Notes: generated from the sequence alone by a model not told the origin. Positions 8,333 through 17,255 are shown, counted from the first letter of the stretch. The stretch is 64,000 nt of DNA from an uncultured Alphaproteobacteria bacterium (GCA_934254915.1 CAKQMH010000002.1:166948-230947), one strand, 5' to 3'. A program made the numbers and translations.

Positions 8333-8944
8333 ATGAAAAAATGGCTGCTGCTAATTTCCGCTTTGTTTTTCAGCTCGCAAGCTCAGGCGCAAAGTGCCGA
8401 AAACATTAAAAAAATTGAAACTTATTTGAATAATATTCAAAGTCTGGAAGCTACATTTGTTCAGATGTCGAGCAACGGCGGCACGGCGGAAGGACGGCTG
8501 TTTATTGAAAAGCCCAACAAGATTCGTATGGAATATGCCGATCCGACTAATGTTTTAATTGTCGGTGATGGAAAATATATTGTGTATAATGACACCGACT
8601 TGGATCAGGTTACGCATATTGATTATGAAGATATTCCGGCAACGTTGATTTTGGCTAATGACATTAAAATTGACGGTAAAAATATCAAAGTCAGTGACTT
8701 TTATCAGGATTCGGGAACAACCAGTATCACACTGGATTATGCCAATAAGGGTGATGTCGGGCCGATTACGCTGGTTTTTTCAAATAACCCGATGGAACTT
8801 AAACAATGGAAAATTGTTGATCCCCAAAGCGTGGAAGTTTCCGTATCGTTGTATGAAACCAAAAAAGACCTTAAACTGGATGAAAAACTGTTTAAATTCA
8901 AAAAAGCTAAATCCGGCCCGCTTAACTATAAAAAGAAAAAATAA
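8333..8944 (+). CDS. lolA: Outer-membrane lipoprotein carrier protein LolA
   Basis: A 203-residue periplasmic chaperone that carries lipoproteins from LolCDE to the outer membrane. The signal peptide is MKKWLLLISALFFSSQAQA, with cleavage before QS. The mature part has the LolA pattern: SLEATFVQ near the N-terminus, then GRLFIEKPNKIRMEY and DGKYIVYND. The C-terminus is lysine-rich, as is common in alphaproteobacterial members. The stop codon directly abuts the xthA start, so the two are translated from one message. lolA-xthA adjacency is common in the class. Confidence 0.93.
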   Translation: MKKWLLLISALFFSSQAQAQSAENIKKIETYLNNIQSLEATFVQMSSNGGTAEGRLFIEKPNKIRMEYADPTNVLIVGDGKYIVYNDTDLDQVTHIDYEDIPATLILANDIKIDGKNIKVSDFYQDSGTTSITLDYANKGDVGPITLVFSNNPMELKQWKIVDPQSVEVSVSLYETKKDLKLDEKLFKFKKAKSGPLNYKKKK

Positions 8945-9754
8945 ATGCCGGATTCGTTTAAGCTGACAACCTGGAATGTCAATTCGATTCGCATTCGTCT
9001 GGATTTGTTGCGCCGTCTGGTGGCAGAGGCCGCGCCTGATGTTATCTGTTTGCAGGAAGTAAAAGCCAAAGAAGAGGATTTTCCTTTTACGTCCATTCAC
9101 GAATTGGGTTATCCGCATATTGCCTTATATGGAATGGCCGGTTACAACGGGGTGGCAATCATTTCCAAATATCCGTTGCAAAATATCAAGTCATTTGATT
9201 GGGTCGGCAAACACGATGCCCGTCATATTCAGGCCGCGGTTTTTGATGATATTATCTTGAATGATATTTATATTCCGGCCGGCGGTGATGTTCCTGATCC
9301 GATTCTCAACCTTTCTTTTGCCCATAAACTGTGTTTTATGGACGATATAGCGGAGTATTGCGAACAGCATAAACAATCACTGCTTAAACAAAAAATTCTT
9401 TTCTGCGGCGATTTTAATGTCGCTCCGTCGGAAAATGATGTTTGGAGTCATAAACAACTGCTGAAAATCGTTTCTCACACGCCGATAGAAGTCGGCCGCC
9501 TGCAGCGTTTGTTTAATTCTTTGGATTTTATTGACGCCGTTCGTCATTTTTATCCCGAACCGCAAAAGGTTTTCTCGTGGTGGAGTTACCGCAATCCTAA
9601 TTGGGTAGTCAACAACAAAGGCCGCCGTCTTGATCATATCTGGGTAACGCCGCTGCTGCAAAACCGCTTATTGTCTGCCGAAATTCATCATCAGGCTAGA
9701 GGTTGGGAGCGTCCTTCAGATCATGTTCCCGTAAGCTTGACCATCAAGCTTTAG
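8945..9754 (+). CDS. xthA: Exodeoxyribonuclease III
   Basis: A 269-residue AP endonuclease and 3'-5' exonuclease of base-excision repair. EEP-family motifs are complete: TWNVNSIR at the N-terminus, CLQEVKA with the metal-binding glutamate, the GDFNVAPSENDVW active-site block, DAVRHFYPE, RLDHIWVT, and the catalytic SDHVPVS at the C-terminus. It starts immediately after the lolA stop and overlaps the convergent regulator gene by four bases at its 3' end. Confidence 0.96.
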   Translation: MPDSFKLTTWNVNSIRIRLDLLRRLVAEAAPDVICLQEVKAKEEDFPFTSIHELGYPHIALYGMAGYNGVAIISKYPLQNIKSFDWVGKHDARHIQAAVFDDIILNDIYIPAGGDVPDPILNLSFAHKLCFMDDIAEYCEQHKQSLLKQKILFCGDFNVAPSENDVWSHKQLLKIVSHTPIEVGRLQRLFNSLDFIDAVRHFYPEPQKVFSWWSYRNPNWVVNNKGRRLDHIWVTPLLQNRLLSAEIHHQARGWERPSDHVPVSLTIKL

Positions 9755-10377
9755 AACTTCAGACGATAACCGCCGTCCAAAGTAATAATCAGCTGCGCTT
9801 CGGGATTTTCGTGTTCAACTTTTTGCCGCAGGCGATAAATATGGGTTTCAATCGTATGGGTCGTAACTTCCGGCGCATACCCCCATACTTCCTGCAATAA
9901 TTCATTTTTGGTAACGATTCGCTCCGGTGATTTGTACAGATATTTCAAAATCGCCACTTCTTTTTCCGTCAGTTTGATAACCTCATTGTTACGCAGGTTC
10001 AAAATATCTTTTTTTATCGGCCGGACTACGTATTGATTAAAGTTTAAATATCCGTCTTCGCTGTTTTCAAACAAATTGAGAGAAGCATTAAGCTCATCTA
10101 AAAAACGCGCCAACTTAAAGGGTTTGAGGATTAAATGCTGCGGAGCTATTTCCGCTGAAAGGTTGTCATGATTTGCTGTTATAAAAAACAGCGGCGCTTG
10201 TGCGTATTCGGCCTGCCATTTTTGCGCCACTTCCTGATCTTCATCAACAATGATTATATCGGGAGAGACGCTTTTGTTTTTCTCAATAAAGTTAAATCCT
10301 TGCGTATGATGAGATATTTGGTTTTGCAAATCTTCCTTAAAATCTTGGTTTGCTGCATAGAATAATATATCAGACAA
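9751..10377 (-). CDS. OmpR-family response regulator with atypical receiver
   Basis: A 208-residue two-domain regulator. The C-terminal winged helix (about 110-208) is canonical, with LTEKEVAILKYL, the recognition segment TIETHIYRLRQKVE and the wing DGGYRLKF. The N-terminal receiver is degenerate: the usual acidic pair after strand 1 is replaced by Ala-Ala-Asn (ILFYAANQD), although Asp45 (IIIVDED), Thr67 and Lys85 (LKPF) remain. Magnesium binding and phosphorylation are therefore doubtful, and it may act without phosphorylation. No kinase gene is adjacent. The porin gene upstream on the same strand ends 11 bases before its start, so the two may be one unit. Confidence 0.88.
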   Translation of the reverse strand: MSDILFYAANQDFKEDLQNQISHHTQGFNFIEKNKSVSPDIIIVDEDQEVAQKWQAEYAQAPLFFITANHDNLSAEIAPQHLILKPFKLARFLDELNASLNLFENSEDGYLNFNQYVVRPIKKDILNLRNNEVIKLTEKEVAILKYLYKSPERIVTKNELLQEVWGYAPEVTTHTIETHIYRLRQKVEHENPEAQLIITLDGGYRLKF

Positions 10378-10388
10378 CAGTTTTCTCC

Positions 10389-11507
10389 CTAAAATTTAAG
10401 ACCCAATCCGACAATTGTTGCATACCCCTGATTGTTGTCGGCCTTGCTATGATCAGCGCCTTCAAAATCAGCATGGGCAACCGCCGCATAAATTTCTGCA
10501 TATTTGCTTAGTTGATATTGGTTTGAAAAAGCGATGATTTTATCCTTATTGTCACTGTTGACGGCTTTGGCTTCAAAATAGCTTACCGAACTCTTAAATG
10601 GCCCGATTTCATAGCCGATTCCCACATTCCAGGCTTCACCTTCGCGATATCCGTCAAATAATTCCGGTGCTTGCGGCGTAACCGGTTCGGTTCTTTCATG
10701 TTGCCCGTCAATGTAGGTTTTGCGGAAACCGCCGCCCAAGCTCCAATTGCCTCGAGTTAATTGAGCATTAATGGAGATTTCTTTGTCATCGTTATTAAAT
10801 TGCGCATAACCGGTACTAGCTTTGAGTTCGACAATTTCCAAATCGCGAGTTGTATAAATGGATGCCACCCAGCCGTCAGCATTTTTATAATCGGCGTATT
10901 TACTGACCAAACCGCGCCGGTTATAAATCTCCGGAATATACGAAACACCGATAACCGTATCATAAAAGTCCGGACTGATATAACTGATTTTCGGAGCTAC
11001 GCCGTCAGTATTGATGTATGTTGTATTAAGTGTTGCAAACTTTGTCGTCTTGCCGTTTCGTTTCCAGTTCGGATTGCTGATAAAATTTACAACCTGATTG
11101 TTTGACGACAAAGCCCCGACATTAGGTGCGCCTTCACTAAGCTGCGCATCAACATTATAGGTTTGTCCCAACATGATTCGGCCGTAAGGTGTGTCGCCGA
11201 TGGCATAAGCTTCTTCACCCCATCGCCCCTGATTGTAGCTTTCCAATTCCTGATCAATTCCGCCGTTGATATCCAAATTCATACTAACGGCATAATCATC
11301 ATCAAAGGCATAGGCGCTGCTGAAATTAATCTCGCCGCTGCCGTTTCCGTTATTAAATTTGTTGTGTTCGTCAAAGCGTTGTGGGGCTTCTGTATAGCCG
11401 TACAAACCTTGAGCATGGCCGGATACATCCCAATCCCATTCTCCGGCGTGTGCTGAAAAAGCCGTTATTATTCCGGTCACCACTGCGATATATTGTAATT
11501 TTTGCAT
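10389..11507 (-). CDS. Outer-membrane porin (general diffusion type)
   Basis: A 372-residue beta-barrel protein. The signal peptide is MQKLQYIAVVTGIITAFSAHA, with cleavage before GEW. The mature chain alternates aromatic beta strands with polar loops, has the porin-like segment YGRIMLGQTYN and ends GLGLKF with the C-terminal phenylalanine needed for BAM recognition. It fits the Gram-negative porin_4 group. I chose the ATG at 11507 for its signal peptide and for AAAGG upstream; a longer frame up to 11603 would overlap recF. It could serve uptake of small nutrients. Confidence 0.88.
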   Translation of the reverse strand: MQKLQYIAVVTGIITAFSAHAGEWDWDVSGHAQGLYGYTEAPQRFDEHNKFNNGNGSGEINFSSAYAFDDDYAVSMNLDINGGIDQELESYNQGRWGEEAYAIGDTPYGRIMLGQTYNVDAQLSEGAPNVGALSSNNQVVNFISNPNWKRNGKTTKFATLNTTYINTDGVAPKISYISPDFYDTVIGVSYIPEIYNRRGLVSKYADYKNADGWVASIYTTRDLEIVELKASTGYAQFNNDDKEISINAQLTRGNWSLGGGFRKTYIDGQHERTEPVTPQAPELFDGYREGEAWNVGIGYEIGPFKSSVSYFEAKAVNSDNKDKIIAFSNQYQLSKYAEIYAAVAHADFEGADHSKADNNQGYATIVGLGLKF

Positions 11508-11592
11508 TTTAAATCCTTTATCTGGCAGCTTCATTTTACGAAACAAGGGGTTATAGTCAATATAAAATGCCGCGGAAATATTCCAACCGCAT

Positions 11593-12825
11593 TTATCCGG
11601 CATTGATAATCTGATTGTTATTTACTTCCAAAAATTGCGCTTCACTGCGTAGAGATTTGAAGAGCGACGCGTCAGTGGATGTAATCCAGGCTTGGACGTT
11701 AAGCTCGCGGATTTTATCCAGTAAAGCCTCTTTCTTTATCTCATCTAAATGCGCCACAACTTCATCCAGCAGCAACACCGGAGCAAAACCTTTATGCAGT
11801 GTCTGGCAGCGGCTTTGTGCTAAAATAATGCTTATCAGCAGAGATTTTTGTTCTCCGGTCGAGCATAGTTCCGCCGGCATTCTTTTCTTGCGATAATAAA
11901 CCTTAAAATCAGTTCTGTTCACGCCGTCAACCGTATCGTTATATAAAATATTGCGCCGTTGCTGCGCCAACATTCGGGCATATTTATCTTCCGCTTCTAC
12001 AGCCGGCAATTCATCAAGCCATTTTTCAACTGTGCCGTCTAACTCTAGTCTGACGCTTGGAAAAACATCATCCGGCTCGGTTGCGATAAAAGTATTAAGT
12101 CTGGCGGTCTGCTCGCGCCGTGCCGCGGCTATGGCCACACCGGTCGCCGCCATATTTTCTTCTAAGGCTGTCAGCCAGTGATTGTCGTTTTTTTCTTCTT
12201 TAAGCAGACGATACCATTCTTTATACAAATGTTCAAAATGGGCGGTGCGTTTGGCGTGTTCCAAATCAAAGGCAAAAACCAAACGGTCTAAAAAACTGCG
12301 CCGTGGTTGCGGGCCGCCGCGAAACATTCGATCCATTTGCGGCGTAAGCCAAATGGCTGATATATATTTGCCTAATTCCGCTTGCGACGAGATTTTAGCG
12401 CCGTTGATTCTGACGATTCTTCGTTCCATAGATTTAAGACCGTCATCGTCTTCAATTTCGCGCGCCGTCTTTTCAACCGCGGTTGCAACTTCACTCGTTT
12501 CCCCGTTGCAGCAGACTTCGGCAGAAACCGCCCAATTAAGCGGGCTTATGATCGTCGGACGATATTCATCATCATTAATGTCGCCGACGATTCTTTTAAT
12601 ATCGGATAATTTTGCTCCGCGCAAACCGCGTCCGGGAGTTAAAAATGAAATAGCTTCCAAAATATTGGTCTTACCGCTGCCGTTTTCCCCGCTGATGACA
12701 ATCGGCGCCAAGTCTGCATTAATACGCAGAAATTGGTAGTTTCTAAAGTCAGTTAAAGTCAGGCGCGTAACACCTGACTTTAAGGGCTGATAATCACTTA
12801 AATTGTAAGCTAGATTCGTATCCAT
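11593..12825 (-). CDS. recF: DNA replication and repair protein RecF
   Basis: A 410-residue SMC-like ATPase that loads RecA at gaps with RecOR. Walker A is GENGSGKTN (46-54), preceded by the RecF N-terminal pattern LTLTDFRNYQ. The C-terminal part has STGEQKSLLISIILAQ (signature) and LLLDEVVAHLD (Walker B). The start codon overlaps the dnaN stop as TAATG, so it is translationally coupled to dnaN. In many relatives gyrB comes next; here a porin follows instead. Confidence 0.96.
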   Translation of the reverse strand: MDTNLAYNLSDYQPLKSGVTRLTLTDFRNYQFLRINADLAPIVISGENGSGKTNILEAISFLTPGRGLRGAKLSDIKRIVGDINDDEYRPTIISPLNWAVSAEVCCNGETSEVATAVEKTAREIEDDDGLKSMERRIVRINGAKISSQAELGKYISAIWLTPQMDRMFRGGPQPRRSFLDRLVFAFDLEHAKRTAHFEHLYKEWYRLLKEEKNDNHWLTALEENMAATGVAIAAARREQTARLNTFIATEPDDVFPSVRLELDGTVEKWLDELPAVEAEDKYARMLAQQRRNILYNDTVDGVNRTDFKVYYRKKRMPAELCSTGEQKSLLISIILAQSRCQTLHKGFAPVLLLDEVVAHLDEIKKEALLDKIRELNVQAWITSTDASLFKSLRSEAQFLEVNNNQIINAG

Positions 12826-13943
12826 TATACTCTCATCGGCATCAGGACATAAATTGCACTGGCATCTGATGTATCATGAATAACCGACGGCGATGAAGCA
12901 TCCGAAAATGAAATGCGAACCGTGTCGCCTTTAACTTCCGCCAAAATGTCTAACAGATAACGGAAGTTATAGCCGATTTCCAACGATTCGTTTTCGTATT
13001 TAGCTTCCAAATCTTCCGAGGCGCTGCCCAAATCAGGACTTGAAGTTGTGATTGTCACTTTGTTTTCATGAGTCAGCATTTTGATTGCACGAGTTCTTTC
13101 GGCTACTACCGATACGCGGTCAACGGCTGAGGCCAATTCTTTGACATTCAATTCAAGATTCTTATCGTTTTCCGTCGGAATTACACGTTCGTAATCCGGA
13201 TAAGTGCCATCAATCAATTTAGATGTCAACGTAATGTCGTCAAGGTTAAAGCGGACTTTGTTTTCCGAAATTTCAACCGAAACATTTTCAATGTTGGTAT
13301 CATCCAACAATTTACGAATTTCCGTAACGGTCTTACGCGGAATAATAACACCGACCATGTCTTCCGCTCCCTGCGGTAACGGCGATTCTACACAAGCCAG
13401 ACGGTGTCCATCGGTTGCGACAACGCGCAGAACATTCGAAGCGCCTTCCTTTTTGGCATGAACATAAATACCGTTCAGATAGTAGCGGGTTTCTTCGGTC
13501 GAAACGGCAAATTGTGTGCGGTCGATAACATCTTTCAACTCTTCTTTCGGCATAATAAAGTTAGTCGGCAGTTTGTCGCCGGAAATAACCGGAAAGTCTT
13601 CAACCCCGATAGTTGAAAGTGAAAATTTCGAGCGGCCGGAAGCAATCGTCAATTGTCCTTTTTCATCCGGAAAAGTCAGTTCGACTTGTGATCCGTCCGA
13701 AAGTTTACGGACAATATCATAAAGCATATGCGCTGGAGCAGTTGTTGCGCCGGTTTCTGCAATCTTGGCATCTGCGATTTCCGTGATTTCGGTGTCCATA
13801 TCGGTAGCCTTAAAGCTGATACCGTCGCCTAAAGCTTCAATCCGAACATTGGACAATACCGGAATAGTATTTCTTTTTTCCACGATACTTTGTACATGGC
13901 TCAAAGTTTTTAATAAATTTGCGCGTTCAATTGTAAACTTCAT
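12825..13943 (-). CDS. dnaN: DNA polymerase III beta subunit (sliding clamp)
   Basis: A 372-residue clamp of normal length with three clamp folds. It begins MKFTIERANLLKTLSHVQ and ends SAIYVLMPMRV, matching the conserved VLMPMR tail. RNTIPVLSNV and ATDGHRLA are family hallmarks. The ATG at 13943 has AGGTG eight bases upstream; a GTG three codons earlier is less likely. It is separated from dnaA by a terminator and has its own candidate promoter, and recF is coupled to its stop codon. Confidence 0.97.
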   Translation of the reverse strand: MKFTIERANLLKTLSHVQSIVEKRNTIPVLSNVRIEALGDGISFKATDMDTEITEIADAKIAETGATTAPAHMLYDIVRKLSDGSQVELTFPDEKGQLTIASGRSKFSLSTIGVEDFPVISGDKLPTNFIMPKEELKDVIDRTQFAVSTEETRYYLNGIYVHAKKEGASNVLRVVATDGHRLACVESPLPQGAEDMVGVIIPRKTVTEIRKLLDDTNIENVSVEISENKVRFNLDDITLTSKLIDGTYPDYERVIPTENDKNLELNVKELASAVDRVSVVAERTRAIKMLTHENKVTITTSSPDLGSASEDLEAKYENESLEIGYNFRYLLDILAEVKGDTVRISFSDASSPSVIHDTSDASAIYVLMPMRV

Positions 13944-13978
13944 TTCTATCACCTGTTATTTAGATCTAAATTAGCCAA

Positions 13979-13987
13979 AGTATAGCA
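13979..13987 (-). promoter_or_regulatory. Candidate extended -10 promoter for dnaN
   Basis: Read on the minus strand it is TGCTATACT, an extended -10 element about 36 bases before the dnaN start. No clear -35 box is seen. It fits the separation of dnaN from dnaA by a terminator. Confidence 0.4.
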
Positions 13988-14049
13988 TAAAAGCGCAAAA
14001 TCAGAAGTCTAATCGGCGATTCGTCAACAGTTTTTTGCATCAATGGCAC

Positions 14050-14096
14050 AAAAAATAACCTGCGACTGCCTAAAGCCGCAGGTTATTGTTTTTTTG
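14050..14096. terminator. dnaA terminator, usable in both directions
   Basis: An 11-bp stem (AATAACCTGCG at 14054-14064 with CGCAGGTTATT at 14077-14087). It has a T run on the plus strand (14089-14095) and an A run on the other side that reads as T's on the minus strand, directly after dnaA. Confidence 0.9.
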
Positions 14097-14109
14097 ATTC
14101 TGAGATGCT

Positions 14110-15549
14110 CTATGCTTCTAAAGCTCTCCGCAAAGCATCAACATTTTCCGCCAAGGATGAATCCTCCAAAATCAGTTCTTCAACTTTGCGTACCGCATGC
14201 ATTACCGTTGTGTGATCACGATCGAACTTACGGCCGATTTCAGGCAAAGAACGAGAGGTCAGCTGCTTAGCCAAATACATTGCAATTTGGCGCGGGCGAG
14301 CTACCGTACGAGCGCGGCGCGAAGACTGCATTTCTTTAACCGAAATATTGAAATGCTCAGCGACTTTCTTTTGGATTTCATCAATTGTAGTGCGCTTGTC
14401 GTATGAACGCAGCATATCTTTCAAAACATCTTGCGTCATATCAAGTGTAATTTCTTTATCCGAAAGCAGTTGCGAATGGGCAATAACCCGCCGCAAAGCA
14501 CCTTCAAGTTCGCGGATATTGGTGGCAATTTTTTGCGCTAAAAATTCAGCGACTTTTTCCGGTAATTCAATACCGAGCTGATGAGCTTTATTATTAAGAA
14601 TCCCCATTCTTAAGTCAAAATCGGTCGGGTGGATATCGGCAATCAGACCGCAGCCGAGGCGTGATTTGAGGCGGTTTTCGATTCCTTCCAAATCAGCCGG
14701 TGATTTATCTGCCGAAATAATGATTTGCCGTCCTTCTTCAATCAAAGAGTTAAATGTGTAGAAAAACTCTTCCTGTGTGGCATCCTTACCGCCCATAAAC
14801 TGGACATCATCAACCATCAAAACATCAACCGAGCGGAATTGTTCTTTGAACGCGGTTGTGTCTTTATAGCGCAATGCCCGTACAAACTTGTACATAAACT
14901 TTTCGGCAGACAGATAAACAATGTTGCGTGATGGATCTTGTTGTTTGATGTGCCATGCAATCGCGTGCATCAAGTGTGTTTTGCCGAGTCCTACCCCTGA
15001 ATACAGGAACAACGGGTTAAAAGATACATTGCGCGATTCGGCAACCTTGCGAGCAGCGGCATAAGCAAACTCATTGGTTTTGCCGACTACAAAGTTATCA
15101 AAAGTATATTGCGGATTAAGCGGAACCGACAAAGAGTCATTCAAAGCACCTTCATTATTATTGGCAATAAATGCGGCTGAACCTGACTGATAAATATTTT
15201 GCGGAACCGGAGTCGATGTAATCTTTTTCAACAAAGAACGGCAAGTCGGGTTATATAATCCGTGAACTTCTTCCTGAACTGATTGAACAACAAAATTAAC
15301 GTTTTTAATTGCGGGATTTTTCTTTTCCCATATTTTATGGATTCGGTCACTATAATGCGTAATAACCCAGTTTCTCATAAAGCGTGTCGGCACGCAGATA
15401 TTCATAACACCGTCACTAAAAGAACCCAAAGTCAAAGGTTTCAGCCAGCTTTCAAATGCTGTTTCACCGACTTCGGTTTTTAATTGGCTGCAAATCTGTC
15501 CCCATTGATCTTGAACAGAGTTGTTATTGTTTGTTGCTTCTTCAGCCAT
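14110..15549 (-). CDS. dnaA: Chromosomal replication initiator DnaA
   Basis: A 479-residue AAA+ initiator. Domain I starts DQWGQICSQLKTEVGETAFESWLKP (first part only). The AAA+ domain starts at YTFDNFVVGKTNEFAY, with Walker A GVGLGKTH (near 184) and Walker B VDVLMVDDVQFMGGK. The domain IV DNA-binding signature is DRDHTTVMHAVRKVE (near 443). The ATG at 15549 has GGGGAG five bases upstream. It is transcribed away from rpsT across a 565-bp AT-rich spacer, and a terminator isolates it from dnaN. Confidence 0.98.
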   Translation of the reverse strand: MAEEATNNNNSVQDQWGQICSQLKTEVGETAFESWLKPLTLGSFSDGVMNICVPTRFMRNWVITHYSDRIHKIWEKKNPAIKNVNFVVQSVQEEVHGLYNPTCRSLLKKITSTPVPQNIYQSGSAAFIANNNEGALNDSLSVPLNPQYTFDNFVVGKTNEFAYAAARKVAESRNVSFNPLFLYSGVGLGKTHLMHAIAWHIKQQDPSRNIVYLSAEKFMYKFVRALRYKDTTAFKEQFRSVDVLMVDDVQFMGGKDATQEEFFYTFNSLIEEGRQIIISADKSPADLEGIENRLKSRLGCGLIADIHPTDFDLRMGILNNKAHQLGIELPEKVAEFLAQKIATNIRELEGALRRVIAHSQLLSDKEITLDMTQDVLKDMLRSYDKRTTIDEIQKKVAEHFNISVKEMQSSRRARTVARPRQIAMYLAKQLTSRSLPEIGRKFDRDHTTVMHAVRKVEELILEDSSLAENVDALRRALEA

Positions 15550-16114
15550 CTTCACTCCCCAATTAAAATAAGATTACATCCTCAATTAACTATCCATCAC
15601 TGTCTAATTAATCTTGTTTGTCTGCATTATTTAAGGTTGTCGATGTTCTTAAATAATACGGACGTTAACTTGCCTAATTACAATTATATTCCGTAATTAA
15701 TATTTAGTTTTTGAGTTTCCCTGATTAAGCTTTTTGTTCAGAGAAGTCGTTGTAAATTTTATTTTGTGCTGACTTCGACTTTTGGCTCTCAAACTTATAT
15801 TGTCATCATCGATTCTAAATAAATTTTCAATTAACTTAAGTTCCAAGATCCAAAAGTTTTTTTGAACGATATTTCTTAACCCCTCAAAAAGTGATTCGGA
15901 TAATAACGACATAAAATCATAAATACAATAGAACATTTACCGAACATTGTAATTAAATTTCTTGACATAGATTCTTAACAGAGTCGCGCAGGTTCCTTGA
16001 CTTTTATAACAAAAAACACAAACCTCCATACCCCTTATAAGCTATTCAAGGGTACCGAGATTTGTGTTTCCTAAATCAAAAAAACGAGCCGGCAATATCT
16101 ACCGTCAGGCTTAA
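15550..16114. other. 565-bp AT-rich spacer between rpsT and dnaA
   Basis: It holds the rpsT terminator (16014-16069), the dnaA leader and four GANTC sites at 15811, 15893, 15970 and 15981. A 79-codon minus-strand frame (15697-15936) has an unlikely composition and I do not accept it. Several TTAA-containing segments lie in 15590-15690. I found no perfect DnaA box (TTATCCACA), so an origin is not demonstrated, though the position next to dnaA makes it worth testing. Confidence 0.5.
16014..16069 (-). terminator. rpsT terminator, two-tier hairpin
   Basis: On the minus strand the outer stem is AAACACAAA with TTTGTGTTT (9 bp) and the inner stem is TACCCTT with AAGGGGTA (one bulge), separated by a purine-rich internal loop. 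The outer stem runs into TTTTTTG. It lies 45 bases after the rpsT stop and is longer than the other terminators here. Confidence 0.8.
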
Positions 16115-16375
16115 TTACAAAGCTTTAACTTTTTTTGACAAACGCGAAATTGTGCGAGCCGCTTTGTTCAAGGTAAAGATACCTTTGCGAGCTGCTGACA
16201 TCATTTCTGATTCTGCAATTTTAAAAGCTTCAGCAGCAGCTTCTTTATTGCCGCCCAAAACAGCAGCTTCAACTTTCTTTACGAAAGTACGGACACGATT
16301 TCTGCGAGCAGCGGTAACAATGCTGCGTTTATCATTTCTGATAATTCTGTTTTTTGCCGATTTATGATTGGCCAT
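16115..16375 (-). CDS. rpsT: 30S ribosomal protein S20
   Basis: An 86-residue small-subunit protein of standard length. It starts MANHKSAKNRIIRNDKR and has the basic helical pattern VRTFVKKVEAA and AARKGIFTLNKAARTISRLSKK, which packs against 16S rRNA. It sits between ech and dnaA in the classical alphaproteobacterial order and has a good promoter upstream and its own terminator. Confidence 0.98.
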   Translation of the reverse strand: MANHKSAKNRIIRNDKRSIVTAARRNRVRTFVKKVEAAVLGGNKEAAAEAFKIAESEMMSAARKGIFTLNKAARTISRLSKKVKAL

Positions 16376-16428
16376 TTTCTAATTCCATTCTCTAAATAAA
16401 GTTATTACAAATTTTTAAATGTAATGTT

Positions 16429-16457
16429 TTATAAACTCTAACCGTCTGGTAAGTCAA
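16429..16457 (-). promoter_or_regulatory. Candidate rpsT promoter
   Basis: On the minus strand TTGACT (16457-16452) and TTATAA (16434-16429) are separated by 17 bases. It lies about 54 bases upstream of the rpsT start, in the spacer after ech. Confidence 0.5.
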
Positions 16458-16483
16458 CAACAATTTTCACTCTCTTTCGAAAA

Positions 16484-17245
16484 TCATTGTCTGTTTTGCA
16501 TAAAATCATCCAATCTTTGACTGAACTCTTGCGTATTAAGGCTCAATTTGCAGCTTTTGGCTTCTAAATCCATGCCGTTTTGCAGATTCATGTTTTCAAC
16601 TTGTTTGATTGTTTCTTTGCTTTGCATTACGGCCTGATACGGTTGTGCAGCGATTCGTTGCGCCACCCGCAGTGCCTCATTGCTTAAATCCGCCAGCGGA
16701 ACGATTCTGCTCACCAGTCCGCAATGTTCGGCTTCCTCAACATTTAAGGCTTTTCCTGTCAAAATCATTTCCATGGTTTTTGCTTTGCCGATTCGATGAA
16801 CTAATTTGGTGCAGGCTCCGAACACCGGCAAAAATCCCAAGCTGATTTCCGGATGTCCGAAAGCAGCCGTGTCGGAGGCTAGAACAATATCACACGCCAT
16901 TGCTAATTCACAGCCGATTCCCAAAGCATAACCCGAAACCGCTGCGATAATCGGTTTGCTGCAATTGGCAATTTTGTTAAACTCTTCATACCACAAATCC
17001 ATGGCAAAACTTTGCTGCGCCGCTTCTTCACCCAACTCCTGAATGTCGATTCCCGCCACAAAAGCCTGATTGTTACCCTGAATAATTATGGCTCTTATCC
17101 CGTCATCATATTCAAAAGTCTGTACCTGACAAGCCAACTCGTTGAGCATTTCAAGCGTCAGAGCATTCATTTTATCGGGACGGTTAAGCGTGATTATACC
17201 GGTAGTGCCCTGACGGTCGACTAAAATAGCAGTTTCTTCACTCAT
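16484..17245 (-). CDS. Enoyl-CoA hydratase/isomerase family protein
   Basis: A 253-residue crotonase-fold enzyme that would hydrate trans-2-enoyl-CoA in beta-oxidation or a related CoA pathway. The oxyanion-hole region is AFVAGIDIQEL and the two acidic catalytic positions are kept: CELAMACD and FGHPEISLGF. The following stretch, usually GAGGTQRL in hydratases, reads VFGACTKL, so the specificity may differ. It lies in the conserved mutM-ech-rpsT-dnaA neighbourhood, 10 bases downstream of a small secreted protein gene. Confidence 0.9.
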   Translation of the reverse strand: MSEETAILVDRQGTTGIITLNRPDKMNALTLEMLNELACQVQTFEYDDGIRAIIIQGNNQAFVAGIDIQELGEEAAQQSFAMDLWYEEFNKIANCSKPIIAAVSGYALGIGCELAMACDIVLASDTAAFGHPEISLGFLPVFGACTKLVHRIGKAKTMEMILTGKALNVEEAEHCGLVSRIVPLADLSNEALRVAQRIAAQPYQAVMQSKETIKQVENMNLQNGMDLEAKSCKLSLNTQEFSQRLDDFMQNRQ

Positions 17246-17255
17246 AATATTTTCC

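Noticed and set aside
15697..15936. 79-codon minus-strand frame in the rpsT-dnaA spacer
   Set aside because: It lies in AT-rich non-coding DNA, has no ribosome binding site and no recognisable pattern.
16014..16069. Signal recognition particle RNA or 6S RNA
   Set aside because: The hairpin lacks the conserved SRP apical loop sequence and is too short for 6S RNA; a terminator explains it.
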